The notes below the pieces were generated by a model. The model made no database searches and had not been told where the DNA came from. It saw only the letters and a list, made by a program, of their open reading frames with translations. From Bimuria novae-zelandiae CBS 107.79 (lineage: Eukaryota > Ascomycota > Dothideomycetes > Pleosporales > Didymosphaeriaceae), in assembly GCA_010015655.1 (NCBI GenBank), contig ML976760.1, forward strand, positions 161,283-225,282: a stretch of 64,000 bases of DNA, read 5' to 3'. The translations under genes and the position numbers were made by a program. Every line of letters starts with the position of its first letter. Positions within the stretch are counted from its first letter, which is position 1. Positions 22,800 through 34,700 of this stretch are shown piece by piece.

Positions 22800-23150
22800 C
22801 TTTAATACTACTTTTAGAGACGTATATTGCAATAGTAAGGCTTAAGCCGCGTTAGTAAAGTTAGAGTATAATCTAGGACCTAATATAAATATTACTACCT
22901 TTATTAGTATGTTTAATTGGCTTATAAAATAGGCTAGCTAGGCACGTAAAGAGTTCAAGGCTACTCTATAAAAGTACCTGCAGCTTAAGATAGATATAAG
23001 TCTAATAAGTCTAACGTATAACCCTAACGTCAGCTATAAAGTCTTTTACTATAAGGTAATAAATACTACCTATACTATATACCACGGCTATGATAAATAA
23101 GTTAATCAAAATATAATATAGATCTTTTACTAAATAAGACTTAGGGTAGT
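22800..23150 (+). pseudogene. possible retrotransposon Gag-like fragment
   Basis: A forward frame, with a few TAG codons read through, gives NITTFISMFNWLIKQAS, then KEFKATLQKYLQLKID and NPNVSYKVFYYKVINTTY. The spacing of Phe/Trp-Leu and the LQKYL-x-LKID helix resemble Ty3-type Gag capsid segments. There are no flanking LTRs, so this is at best a stranded fragment; an unrelated transposon protein is possible. Confidence 0.3.
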
Positions 23151-23807
23151 TACTTACTTTTACTAATAATATATTAGTAAAAGAAACATATTTGGCTTAT
23201 TATAAATATGAGGTTAGGTTACTATATAAAACTAAGATTAAAAATAATTTTAAAAGTCCTCTATACTAATTACTTTAGTATATAATAATTATAAATATAG
23301 CTGTATTTTAAGTAGCATATATATTAGTAGCTTTTAAGAATATGTAATGCTTTCTAACTTAAATTTAAACTTTACTAGTATAACTATATAAGCTTTCATA
23401 TAAATAAGTAATCGTTAGACTTTATAACCCTAACATATCTAGTACAATTTATCTTAGTACTTAATAATATTACTTTTATTAACTCTTTTATATAGTGTTG
23501 ATATACATCGTTTAATAAGAGTTATAGTATTTTTAAAAATATAGAGAGCTTTTCGTGTAAAATCATATAGGTTTTTTAAGAGTTTAAGGTATAACTTAGC
23601 AATATTTATAAAAATAAAAAATATAATTATAATAATACGATATAATAATTAGAGTATAACTAAGCAAATAAATAAATACATAAATTAAATAAAATGCGCA
23701 TTTAGAGAGTATTATTTTATAAGCTATAATACTTAGTAAAATTATATTAACTCTATTTTTATAATAGATTAAGAAAGAGAAGTAGTTATTATATCTTTTA
23801 AAGTAAG
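23151..23807. other. AT-rich RIP sequence
   Basis: Very AT-rich, stop-dense DNA with no feature I can support, up to the TATAG target site of Gypsy-2. Confidence 0.5.
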
Positions 23808-23812
23808 TATAG

Positions 23813-24081
23813 TGTGACGGCCTGGTATGCCGGCAGGACACATGACCTCGCGTGAGAGGCGCGACTGCCTCACGCCTGGGTGCAGCTGCCTCACGCCTGG
23901 GCGTAGCTGCCCACGCACCCAGTGTAGCTATCTCGGATAGATAGATGTTCCGTGCCAAGCGGCAGCGCATAAAAGCGCCGCAGGCCTGTGTACCTACAGT
24001 CTCCTCATCTTAGTGTAGCTAAAATAGAGCCAACCTACCTCATCTACTCTCTTAATGCAGGAGCCCGTGCCCGTCCTCACA
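23813..24081 (+). repeat. Gypsy-2 5' LTR
   Basis: 269 bp, TGTGACGGCC...GTCCTCACA. It contains internal repeats of TGCCTCACGCCTGGGYG (three near copies at about 23868-23912) and a CATAAAAGCGCC TATA-like site near 23968. It is much less mutated than the 3' copy. Confidence 0.95.
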
Positions 24082-24094
24082 CCTATCGCGTTAC

Positions 24095-26290
24095 ACGCAT
24101 GGAAACAAACGCAAGCAATAGTATTATTACTAGCGTACTCTCTTAGCTACAGGACAACGGACTCTAGCGACCTGTAGCCTTCTATTCTAAGACAATAAGC
24201 GACCCGCAGATAAACTATAATATACACGATAAAGAGATGCTAGCCATAATTTATAGCCTTAAAGAATAGAGATCTTAGCTTATTAGTCTATAGATAACTA
24301 AGCCCTTTAGCGCTATTACTAACTATTAAGCGCTAAAGTACTTCTCTACTAAGCGCAAGCTTACTCCTTAATAGATACGCTAGGCTATAATAGTAGCTAA
24401 TTTTAACCTAAAGCTTACCTACTAACTAGGCACTACTAACGTGGTGGCTAACGCGCTATTACGCAAGCAGGAGGAACTATAGACTTAAAAGAAAAAGGAT
24501 AAGATAGCTTGCACAAGGGTCTTCTTATAGGCTAAGTAGCTAGACGTTAATATAGTATAAGAAGCCACAACCTAACTCGCTAACCTAGCTACTTAAGGAT
24601 TACAAGGCTAGGAGCTTAAGATCGCTGTAATAGACACCTTTCTAGCCTCTCCCTCTATAGAGGATCCTTATGCCCTTATCAATTAGGTAATTAAAGTAAA
24701 CCAGAATTATAATAGCCTATAAAAGCTACGGGAAAAAGCTCTATCTAATAACTAAGGACCGTAGAAGCTAAATAATTAAGATCTACTCTTGTATAAAGAT
24801 TAGCTAATTATCCTAGCAGTTAACTTCCTACGCATCTACTTAATCCAAGCCGCCTATACTACGTAGCTTACTACTCACCCAGGAAAAAGGAAGATAGCGA
24901 AGCTACTTAGAGATTAGTACTACTAGCTAAATCTAGCGAAGGATGTAGACACCTATGTCGCCGCCTATAAGGCTTATTAATAGAGTTATACGCCCCGCAA
25001 CTACACCCTAGGACTACTTAAGCTATTACTAATACTAGAGTAAGCATAGTAGGGCGTTTTAATAGACTTTAAGTTATTCCCACCTAATAAAAAAGGGTAT
25101 AATAACGCCTTTATTATAGTTAACTACCTAAGCAAGCGCTGCTTCTCACTACCCTGCTATAAGATAACTACGGCAAAACAGGCTATAAATATGTACTATT
25201 ACTACATCTGGCGCGTGTATGGCCCACCCAAGTCTATTATCTCTAATCGAGGCCCGCAGTTCATCTCAGCATTTATAAACAAGCTATGCTAACTTATAGG
25301 CGTTAAGTAAAAGCTCTTAATAGCTTATTATCCTTAGACTAATAGCAATATAGAAATTATAAACTAGTACCTTAATCAGCGCCTTCGCCTATTTATTAAC
25401 TACTACTAGGATAACTAGTCTGACCTACTGCCCTGCATAGACTAGGCTCAGGCTATACTGCCTTATGAGACTATAGGCCTCTTGCCATACGAGATCGAGT
25501 TCGGACATTAGCCTACACACTACTAGGACTAGGAAGAGCGGATAAAGACCTCGCCTATAGCCCGTGAGTAAATGTCCCGAGAGGAAGCGTAGAACTACGT
25601 AAAGGTTTAATACAACGCTATAAAGCGGGCTATAGAGATAGCTCGAAGAGGGATTATTTATACCTAAGAGTAATAAGCACGTTAAGTAAATAAAAAGCAA
25701 CGTAAGCTAGATTTTAAAGTAGGTAATTAAGTCTATATCACGCTAAGAGGCTTTACAACTAACTAGCCTAGTTAGAAGCTTAACTAGTAGATGTACGGGC
25801 CCTACCTAATTATTACTATAAAAGGATACTCCTACTAAGTTAAGCTTTCGCCGTACATGCACATGCATAATATCTTCTATATAGACTACCTACGGAAAGC
25901 CGCTACAGACACACTACTAGGTTAGATAGAGCCAGAAGAGGAGCTAATAGAGGTTAATAGCAACCTAAAATAGTAAGTAGAGGAGATCCTTAATAGCCGT
26001 ATCTACTAAGGATATCTATAATACAAAGTCTCCTAGACTACCTATAATCCTAACCCTACCTAGTATAACGCCCGAGGCTTTGTTAGGGCACTATATAAGG
26101 TAAAGGAGTATTATAACGTATACTTAGATAAAGCAAGGCCACTACTATAACTAGATATTTAGCTACGAGCGTATAAGGCTAGCACCCATCTAGAGATAAC
26201 AAAGGAAGATAACAAAGCTACGGTTATACTAGTATAAGGCAAGACACGAAGGAGGTAATATAACGGACTTAAAGGACTACGCCTACCTTA
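24095..26290 (+). pseudogene. Gypsy-2 RNase H-integrase-chromodomain remnant
   Basis: Forward reading with stops taken as Gln/Trp starts METNASNSIITSVLSQ, the RNase H TDASxxxxGxVLSQ block with Asp changed to Asn. It goes on to PVAFYSKTIS and NYNIHDKEMLAI. The integrase zinc-binding His pair is seen at TTHPGKRKIAKLL (about 24870), the core at QGVLIDFKLFPP and SNRGPQFIS (about 25240), and the C-terminal GPYLI domain near 25800. A chromodomain-like segment, VEEILNSRIYQGYLQYKV, lies at about 25980-26040. TAG/TAA replace Gln and Trp throughout. It is inactive and lacks the upstream two-thirds of pol. Confidence 0.85.
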
Positions 26291-26301
26291 GAGGGGGGTA
26301 A

Positions 26302-26570
26302 TATAATAGCCTAGCATGCTGGCAGGACACATGACCTCGCGTAAGAGGCGCGACTACCTCACGCCTAGATGTAGCTACCTTACGCCTGGGCGCAGCTACC
26401 CACGCACCCAGTATAGCTATCTCGGATAGATAGATATTCCGTGCCGAGCGACAGCGCATAAAAGCGCCGCAGGCCTGTGTACCTATAGTCTCCTCATCTT
26501 AGTGTAGCTAAAATAGAGCTAACCTACCTTATCTACTCTCTTAATGCAGGAGCCTGTGCCCGTCCTTACA
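26302..26570 (+). repeat. Gypsy-2 3' LTR
   Basis: 269 bp, the RIPed partner of 23813-24081. The terminal TGTGACGG has become TATAATAG, and more G-to-A/C-to-T changes follow. Confidence 0.93.
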
Positions 26571-26575
26571 TATAG

Positions 26576-27869
26576 TAGAGTTTATAGCTATATATAAAAA
26601 AAATAATAAGAATAATAATTTATGAAGTATTACTGCTCTAAGTAGCAAGTTTATAATTATAAGCTATAATAAAGATAACTAAGACTAATTACAAAATATA
26701 TTAAACTTAGAGTTTTTAAACTTTAACTCTTTACTTTATTAATAACTACTAAATCATTTATATGGAACTTTTTTATTCTTATTTTTATTTAACTTAAACT
26801 TAAATTTTATTAAGTTCTATTTTAGAGTTTTTTTTAACTTTATTTAACACCTATTACATTTATTACTTTAAATCTATCGCTTGTAACTATAGAGTAAAAC
26901 TTTATTATTATTTTCTATAAATTACAGAATAAGTATAAGTAGTTATTATTTAGTAATATTGTAGTACTTATACATAATAATACAATATAGTAAATCTATT
27001 AGTAGTCTTAACTAGGTACTCAGGATATATTTTTAAAGTTAACATATTTTATAAGTAAGCGTAATATCTAAGTAAGTGCTCTCGCTAATTTTACTAGTAA
27101 AAATTAGTAATATAAGCGTTAATATCTCGAGATCTTCTTATTAAAATTCTCTAAATTTATCTTTATTATTTATATATATATATCTTAAGTCTATAGAATC
27201 TTATGTCTTTAGCTTATACACGTATAATATTATTTAAGTCTTATTAAAAACGCATAGACTTTTATATTTTTATTTAATAGTTTCTCTATTATACAAGTTA
27301 GAGCTTTGTAATCTTAAATTTACAATATCTATATAGATATAGCTTAGTAGTAACATTTTCTATAGAACTCTATTACGTAGTTCTAGAAATAGAAATTATA
27401 TTTTTCTAAGTAAAGTTAGTCACGTCGCTTACTTACATAAAGCGCCTACTTATAAAATTCGTTAGTTTATTATATAACATCCTTTACTTTTTTTAGTAGT
27501 TTGATTTTGAAATTTATTTTCCCTGAAAAGCTTATTATTTTAGTATATTTATTTTATATTATATTATTTTTTCTAAAGCCTTACTAGAGCTAAATTGTTA
27601 TTTATTTATATACTCTTTATATTTAAGCTAAGATTATTTTATTAAGATTTATTAATCTTTTCTTTGGAGTTTTTTTTATAGTTATCAAAATTATTTTAGT
27701 ACTAGATTTTATTTTATTCAAAGCAAACGCTTAGAATTATTTTAATATAGGTTATGAAAATAGATAATGATTAGTATATAATAAAATAATAAAATAATTA
27801 CTACTTTAGTTCTCTAAAAACTATTACTTAGTAAGCTTCTTTTTTTCTTTTATATAATTTTTTACTTAA
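26576..27869. other. AT-rich RIP sequence
   Basis: About 1.3 kb of extremely AT-rich, stop-dense DNA. It may include the N-terminal part of the pogo relic that follows, but no helix-turn-helix could be read. Confidence 0.5.
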
Positions 27870-29290
27870 ACGTACTTAGATACTTTAGCTAATTCTTTAC
27901 CAGTTAAGCATTATTATAATCCTATCGACTAAAACTAGACTATAAACTTATTAAGCACTAGCTAGAGCTCTAAGTTAAGTTTAATTAAAAGTAGAACTAT
28001 AAGAGAGATCTCTATAAGGATTCTAAAGTTATATAGAACTGGTTCTAGCTTATAGAGAATACTAAAGCTAAGCATAGTATCCTAGATATAAATACCTATA
28101 ACTTTAATACGACTAGCTGTATAATAGATATAATATTAATTAGAGTAGTTATTATAAGCTTTAAGCGTTAAGGTAGGCCTAAGAGCGTATAGTAAGGTAA
28201 CTAAAAGTAGAATATAGTTATTTAAGAAATTAATATAATAGGCTAGATAATGCTACCTTTTACTATTTTCTAGGATAAGCAGTATTTCGCTACCCAGTAC
28301 TAAGAGAGGAATTAACCTTATAACTAGGTTTTTAAAGTTTTTAAGAATAGCTAGATAATAAATAAGCTTAGTCTATAGTAGCTAACGCACTTTAACGCGT
28401 ATATAAAAGTGCATACTTTTAATAGCTATTAACTACTTATTATTAATAGCTATAAATGCTATAATTCGCTTAAATTATAGAAATATTATAAGAATAATAG
28501 GATTATTATCTTTTAAATATATTTATATTAGTCGTACCTCCTGCAGCTACTAGATAGAGAATATTTCTTACTATTAAAGAAGGCGTATAGACGCTAAGCT
28601 AAAAATTTGTTATATATATATATATTATTATATAGTACTAAAAATTAATTTATACCTTATTTTGTAGCTGCGTCTAAGGATATAATAACTTAAAGTAATA
28701 TTGAAGAAGACTTTTAAGATGCTAGCCTTACTTTCCTTAATCTAGAAGTAGCACTATTAAAGCTTAACGTTTATCTATATATGCCTTTGCCTTACACTAT
28801 ATATAATAGTATATAGCAGTTATAGATACCTAGTAATATCTTAGAGTTAAGATTATAATTAACGCTAGTAAAAGAGAGATTTAGAGACACCTAGATAGTT
28901 TTCTAATAAATCTAGTTAAAGCCTTTAGAAAGGTAGTAAAAGGCGTAATAGTAGGAACGCATAAGTTAGTATTAGCGTAAAATAAATTAATAAGCTTTAA
29001 GCTACCAATAATGCTACTATATAATAGAAATTATATAAGAAAAAGTAACTATAGTAGCAAAAAGTTCTTATAGCTATCCTAAAGGACTTTATAGTATATA
29101 GTAATAAAAAGAAAGTAAAAAATCGCGTGTGCTCTAATAAAGGTAAATAAAGTTAATAACGTTATAGATACTATAGCGAGGCTGGACATAATTCGCGTAT
29201 ATGTAAAAAAGAAATAAAAGTAAATTCTTAGTAGATTAGCCTACTATAATTTCTTATAACTAGTTATGCGTGTTCTACACTATCGTGTAG
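27870..29290 (+). pseudogene. pogo/Fot1-type DDE_1 transposase, heavily RIPed
   Basis: With stops read through, the forward strand yields the pogo landmarks in order. These are a degraded IYNFDExGF block (TYNFNTTSC, about 28097), RRGRPKSVQ-like FKRQGRPKSVQ (about 28160), LLIINSYKCYNS, where family members read LLxxDGHxSH (about 28430), and the LLQLLDREYF segment matching LQPLDVGxF (about 28540). A C-terminal zinc-knuckle-like CRYYSEAGHNSRIC near 29150-29200 is a hallmark of many fungal DDE_1 proteins, here with one Cys replaced by Tyr. Catalytic Asp residues are lost. Terminal inverted repeats were not found. Confidence 0.75.
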
Positions 29291-29306
29291 AGTATAGATT
29301 TTATTA

Positions 29307-29343
29307 CAAAGGGTAAGCTCAAGAAGCCTGTTACTCACGTGAT
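29307..29343 (+). repeat. left 37-bp terminal inverted repeat
   Basis: Perfect reverse complement of 31011-31047, with TA immediately outside. Confidence 0.93.
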
Positions 29344-29439
29344 GCAGGGGTTCTTGCAGGGGTTGCAACACCAAAACTTCGGCATCTTGATCGCATCAAA
29401 TTTCATCAAAAATACGCCCAAATAAGGCCTTTTGAGATA

Positions 29440-30840
29440 ATCTGGCTATGCTGTGAAGTTGTTCTGGCCACCTGCTTGCTCACATTGGTGTGCAATATGG
29501 TAAAAGTACGTAGGATGAAGCTTCTCGGCCATGTACTGCCTTATCTCCTCATCGTGCTGCCATATATCTTGTACGTACTTTTCGGCTGCCTTCTTAGCCT
29601 CTTTAGAACTAGAGTGGTAGTCGTAACTCTCTAGATAACCTTTAAGTCGCCTAAAACAGCGCTTAATTAGGTGTAAATTAGGTAAATTTAGAGGTTAAGG
29701 AGTGAACTTGATTCCTAGCCGCTTAATATCTGGCTAGTAGTAACGTAGGCTAAGTGTGTAGAGGCGTACGTTATCCTATACTAGATAGATAGTAGCACCT
29801 TAATTATAATCGCGTACGGCGCAGTAGTATAGAAACACCTGTTTCTTTAAGATAGTCTTAGCGTACTAAAGACCGTTTATACCTTTCCCTCCTTTATATA
29901 TAAACTCCTTATAAGAAAAGAACTCCTTAATTATCTATAGTTTTTTTGTACTTTTATAGAGAGCTCTACCTTTCTTGTCTGCTACTTTATTTACTACTAA
30001 GGTAATTTTATTGCTTTAAATAATATTATAATTAATCTCTTAACGTTATCGCTCCTTTATAGTGCTAGAGACCTTCGCGCGAGATTGCTTAGCCTAGATA
30101 GCCTTCTTTGCCTTATTATTTGCCTAAGTAACGAGTTGTATTAGATTCTTATAGCTCTCGTTGTCGTCCTTTGCCTATATAATACAGGGACGTAGGTAGG
30201 AGTAAGTAGTATCTGTTAACGTCGCAGCGTAGATTATAAGGCTAAAACTTAGAGGCGCACTTAGCAGCGTAAACTTATTATTATTAAATTCTTTAAGTCG
30301 CGAGATCTTTTACTTGCTATCTTATAAATTACGCTTACTAATAGCCTTTAACGTCTTATTATAACACACAAAGATAATGTGTAGAAAGTGGAGATTATAT
30401 TTAGCCTTAAGCTATATAGAATGTTTAAGTTAATTATCCTTATTATTGCTATTAAGTATTAGTTTCTTTAGCCGCACTCCGCGAGTTATAGCGTAATTAT
30501 AATAGTCGTCGTGGTGCTCCTTAGTAATCTTAAGGATCGTATTTTTACTTAGCGTAATGCTAGCTTCTGCGCAAATATGCTACACTGCTTTATGCATATA
30601 GTAAGTGCTAAATTAAATAATATTATCTTATAGCTTTGCGCTTAGGTTAGAGCTATTACGCACCTTTAGTAAATAGTTAGGTAAATAAACGCGTCTTTTT
30701 AGTGTTATAGTAAGTAGATCTTTAAGCGAGTTGCCTTTTACTATTACTTTAACACGTTTATAGGCCTAGCTAGCAGCCTTGTTAGTAATACCTAATTTAG
30801 TTAATATTTTGGAAAGGTAAAGTTGCATTTATGCTTAAGA
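29440..30840 (-). pseudogene. Tc1-type (DDE_3) transposase, RIP-inactivated
   Basis: Read on the minus strand, the C-terminal third is best preserved. LVQDNVRLYTLSLRYY (about 29755-29800) is the second catalytic Asp block, normally QDNAPxHT. FTPQPLNLPNLHLIKRCFRRLK (first 20 residues shown by position about 29650-29710) corresponds to the WPAxSPDLNPIExxWRxLK block. The tail ends KLHPTYFYHIAHQCEQAGG. Stops at former Gln/Trp codons interrupt the frame throughout. The length fits a single-ORF Tc1 transposase of about 450 residues. Confidence 0.8.
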
Positions 30841-31010
30841 ATAATAATAGTAGCAATTTAGGCCTTGGAGAGCATTAGAGAGCCTTTTTTAGCGTAGAAA
30901 TCGGACATTTAATAGAGATATGTGGTGTTAACGTCATGGTGTTGAGGGCAGATGGAGCACTCGGAGCGTCGGAAGCCGATTTACCTAGCGTCTCACTACC
31001 GTCTTGGCAG

Positions 31011-31047
31011 ATCACGTGAGTAACAGGCTTCTTGAGCTTACCCTTTG
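31011..31047 (-). repeat. right 37-bp terminal inverted repeat
   Basis: Partner of 29307-29343, followed by the TA target duplication. Confidence 0.93.
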
Positions 31048-31049
31048 TA

Positions 31050-31330
31050 GGGTTTTGGCAGAGTAATTAGCTCGCTTATAAAGTACGTTATATATAATAA
31101 GAATTTAAGTTTATAGTTAGGCTATAAGTACTAGTTCGAAGGAACTACACTATTTAAAATAATCGTATTAAGAAGTACTATTATAATTCTTTAGTTAAAT
31201 AGGATATAACTATTTTAGAGCAGGCCTATAGTTATTTTAAAATTAAACTAGTAAATGGATTACAGTTAGGTTAGAGTTAGGTTATATATACCTAACGCTA
31301 TATTATCTAATAACTAAGTTTATAATAAGC
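31050..31330. other. AT-rich RIP sequence between elements
   Basis: Stop-dense filler between the Tc1 element and the TTATT target site of Gypsy-3; nothing recognised. Confidence 0.4.
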
Positions 31331-31335
31331 TTATT

Positions 31336-31747
31336 TGTTATGAGGCGCTCACACCTTATTCTAATCTAGGTTAGGGCGGTAAGGTATCGTGGTACTTTAT
31401 AAATTATTTAGTAGTATAAGTTAATGCAACACTTAGCGCGAGGCTAGATAATCTAATTTTATAATAAAGTAAAATAACTATTAGTTTATATAAGAGTACG
31501 TACTCCCATAGAAGATATATAAGTTAACTATAAAAAAGAAAATAATATAAGAAACTACCTTTTCTATATATCTTCCCCGTCTCGTAATATCTTATTAGTC
31601 TTAAGAGTCCTAAAAGTGCTAAGATAATTAAGATCTTAGGATTTTAAAATTCCCTAGGACTTATAACCTTATTACGTAACCTTATCTAATCCTTAGCGCA
31701 ACGTAACTATAAGAGCTAGCCTTACCTAATATTTTTAAGTTATAATA
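31336..31747 (-). repeat. Gypsy-3 LTR, left copy
   Basis: 412 bp, starts TGTTATGAGGCGCTC; its end is mutated to TATAATA where the right copy has CGTAACA. Confidence 0.93.
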
Positions 31748-34700
31748 CTAGCTCCCCCTATAGACTTAATATCTTTATAAGTTAACTATTATTAAAGCCT
31801 CTTTCACGATTCGCCCGCTTTCGTCATTTCTAAGCTAACTATCTAGAAAGAAACTATATATTTACTATAGTTAGGTATTCTTATTACGCGAAGAAATAGT
31901 TACCTTACTACTTATTATCCTTACACACCTAGTATATAAATTATGTTTAGTATAGTAACTAAAAATACAAGCTAGAGGATATTCCTCTGCCTAACTATTT
32001 AAAAATAGATGCAGAATTAGAGAGATTAGAAAAATTAAAGGCTAAGGAGGAGGCTAAGCTTCGTGTTAAGGAAGAGCTTGCTTATACAGCGCTCCTTTGT
32101 GCCTAGCTAGCACGAGAAAAGATAGCGCGACTGCGTAAATAGCGTAAAAAGTTACGCTAAAAAATAAAAGTTATTTAATTATAGTATATTTATAATTAAT
32201 AAGCTAGAGGCCCTTAAGGCCTGCGAAGAGCTTACTTAGGCTATAGTCATAATTAATTTAAAAGCTACTTTAGGTGCTAAAGTAATTAATTATTTATTTA
32301 TTTAGTCTAAGCCTTTATCGTCCGCCGCATAGTAGCGTAATTTAGTAAAGCTTTTTTTATTCCTTAAATATAGCTACTTTAGAAGTAGTTTTTTTAGAAT
32401 CCTTCGTAGAAGTCCTCTAGTAGCTCTTTATAGTTTGTAAGGTTCTTCTTAGGCTCCTATATATTATAGCTCTCTAGCTATCCTTTCTATTTTACTAAGT
32501 ACTTATACTAACGTTTAATCTTTTATAGGTTCCTAATTACTTTAATTTCGTATTCCTTATCCTTACGTTTAAGTTAGGTTTCTAGTTCGGCGTTTAGCGG
32601 TGCTAGCTTTAACAAGGATTTATAGGAAACTAGGTGTATACGTGTATCTATAGGTAACTATAATTTAAAATTTACTAGTCCCCTAATCTCTTAAATCTTG
32701 AATAGTCCTTTTTAAAGGTTATTTAATTTCTCACTAGGTCTTTTTATTTTAAAATTATTTTATAAAAGGAGGACTTTATCCCCCTTCTTAAAAGTTAGTC
32801 TTTTAATCCTTTTTTTATTTGCCTATCGCGTGCTGTTTGCTTATTACGCCACGTAATATTTTTATATAGCGTTTTGTGTAGATCCTGCATAAGTTTAGCT
32901 TTATTAGCGGCGTCCTTTACGACGCTTTTAATATCTAATAGATCTTAGTAAGTGGTTAGCGTAATATAGCAAGTACCCTGTAGTCGCCGATCTTACACTA
33001 TTGTATGCTAGCTAGGCTATTAGTAATAGCTTAACCTAATTATCTTAAAGCTTATTTACGTATATTTAAAGAAATTATTCCAACGTCTAATTCGTTTATT
33101 TAGTTTAGCTATTTATTTTAAGATAAAAGTTTGTTATGAGCTTATACTTAATTCCTAATTTAGCTATAAACGTGGTCTAATATAATAATATAAATATCTT
33201 AGCCCTGTCTGTAATAAACTTATTTAGTTATCTAACCTATAATATTAGTTCTTATTTTACTATATAGGCTAGTTCTTCTGCTAATATAGCTTCCTTAATT
33301 AGCATAAACCTTAAATCCTTAGTAAGTTAATAGATTATAACTAAAATTAAGTTATAGGGATCTTTGTTCCCTAGTGCTAGTAATACTAATAGCTTTATAA
33401 TAAAGTATATAGTTACGCTTAACTATAGTCTTAGAGGTGGCTTTAGTAGCTATAAAAGGCCATAGGGCTTATGTCTCTTAGGCTTATTCTTATAATAGGC
33501 TAAATAGTTGCCTAAAACCTTTTATACCGCCTAGCGTAGCCTATAAATAGCATATTTATTTGCGATTTAACGCGTTATTTTAATAATCCCTAAGTATTCC
33601 TAATCCTTATCTTTATATAGTTTTTTAATCAGCAGCGGAGCCACCTGCTTATTAATTTAGATATAGTTTTAATAGTTCTATGCTATTGATTTCGTAGCTT
33701 TATAAAAGTTATATACTTAACGCTCCTCGTTCGTAAGTCTTTTATAGTCTTATATCCTATCTATGGCTAGTTTATAATAGGTAAAGTCTATGCGTCGCAT
33801 CTCTAGTGCTAGCGTAAGTTATATCTTATTATAGTAGAGGGTTCTATCTTTCGCATATATTAGGATTATAATATAGTTACTACTATTATCTTCTTCTATA
33901 AGATCTAATTATCTACTAAGCGCGTTTACAGTAGCGTTCGAGTTACTAGGCAGATAGGTAATATAGAAATTAAATTCCGCTATCTATTCTAACTATTTAG
34001 CCTATTATTAATTAAGCTTCTTCGTAGTCGTAAAGCGCGTAAAGTTAAAGTAATTTAAATAGACCTCTATTTAGTGCTTTACCCCCTTAAGCTGCGCTTT
34101 TTATTACTTAAAATAGTTAATAATTATAAGTAATTCCTTATTATAAATTTTATAGTTAAGCTCTACCCCTAAGAGTTTGCGTGCGTGATAAAAGACAGGT
34201 CTTTATTTATTATTATTATATTTTTATAATAGTACGGCCCCTAGCGCATAATCCAATGCGTCTATATAGATGCGATATCGCCGTTCTGGATTATATATCT
34301 ATAGTAGGGGTGCCGTTAGGAATAGGCGTTTAAGCTATTTAAAAGCTACTATTTTTGCCTTTTATAGAAGTTGCTATTTTCCTGTCTTTATAAGTTCTAT
34401 TAATAGAGTAGTTATCTTTAAGTAGTTCCTAATAAATTTGCGATAGAAGTTAGTGAAGCCTAAAAAAGACTAAATATCTTTTACTAATTATAGTAGTAGC
34501 TATTCTTTTATTATTATAATTTTCTTTAGGCGGATTTTAACGCCTTCCTGGGATATCACGAATCCTAGGTATTCTATTTTAGTAACATGAAACTCGCACT
34601 TCTTAGGGTATAGAAGCAGTTAATATTCCTGTAACTTTTATAACACCTTACGAACGTGTTCTTTGTGCTCCTCTAAGGTCCCGCTTAAATACACTAGTAT

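Larger units (their letters stand above)
23813..26570 (+). mobile_element. Gypsy-2: internally deleted Ty3/gypsy chromovirus derivative
   Basis: A 2758-bp element with 269-bp LTRs and the target duplication TATAG (23808-23812 and 26571-26575). The interior is only about 2.2 kb. Directly after the left LTR (within about 20 bp) the frame enters RNase H, then integrase and a chromodomain; gag, protease and reverse transcriptase are absent. GAGGGGGGTAA just before the right LTR is the polypurine tract. Because both LTRs and the duplication are intact, the deletion either happened in a master copy that moved in trans or occurred in place between short repeats. Confidence 0.92.
29307..31047 (-). 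mobile_element. Tc1/mariner element with perfect 37-bp terminal inverted repeats
   Basis: A 1741-bp element flanked by TA on both sides (29305-29306 and 31048-31049). Its ends are perfect 37-bp inverted repeats beginning CAAAGGGTAAGCTCAAGAAG and including CTCACGTGAT. The outer roughly 250 bp at the left and 120 bp at the right are un-RIPed, whereas the interior is rich in TAG/TAA. One transposase frame lies on the minus strand. Confidence 0.9.

Noticed and set aside
23860..23920. CRISPR-like short repeats in the Gypsy-2 LTR
   Set aside because: Only three near-contiguous copies of a 17-bp word with no spacers, in a eukaryotic LTR.
23596..23970. 124-codon minus-strand frame
   Set aside because: It spans the boundary of the Gypsy-2 LTR, so it is an artefact of the LTR sequence.
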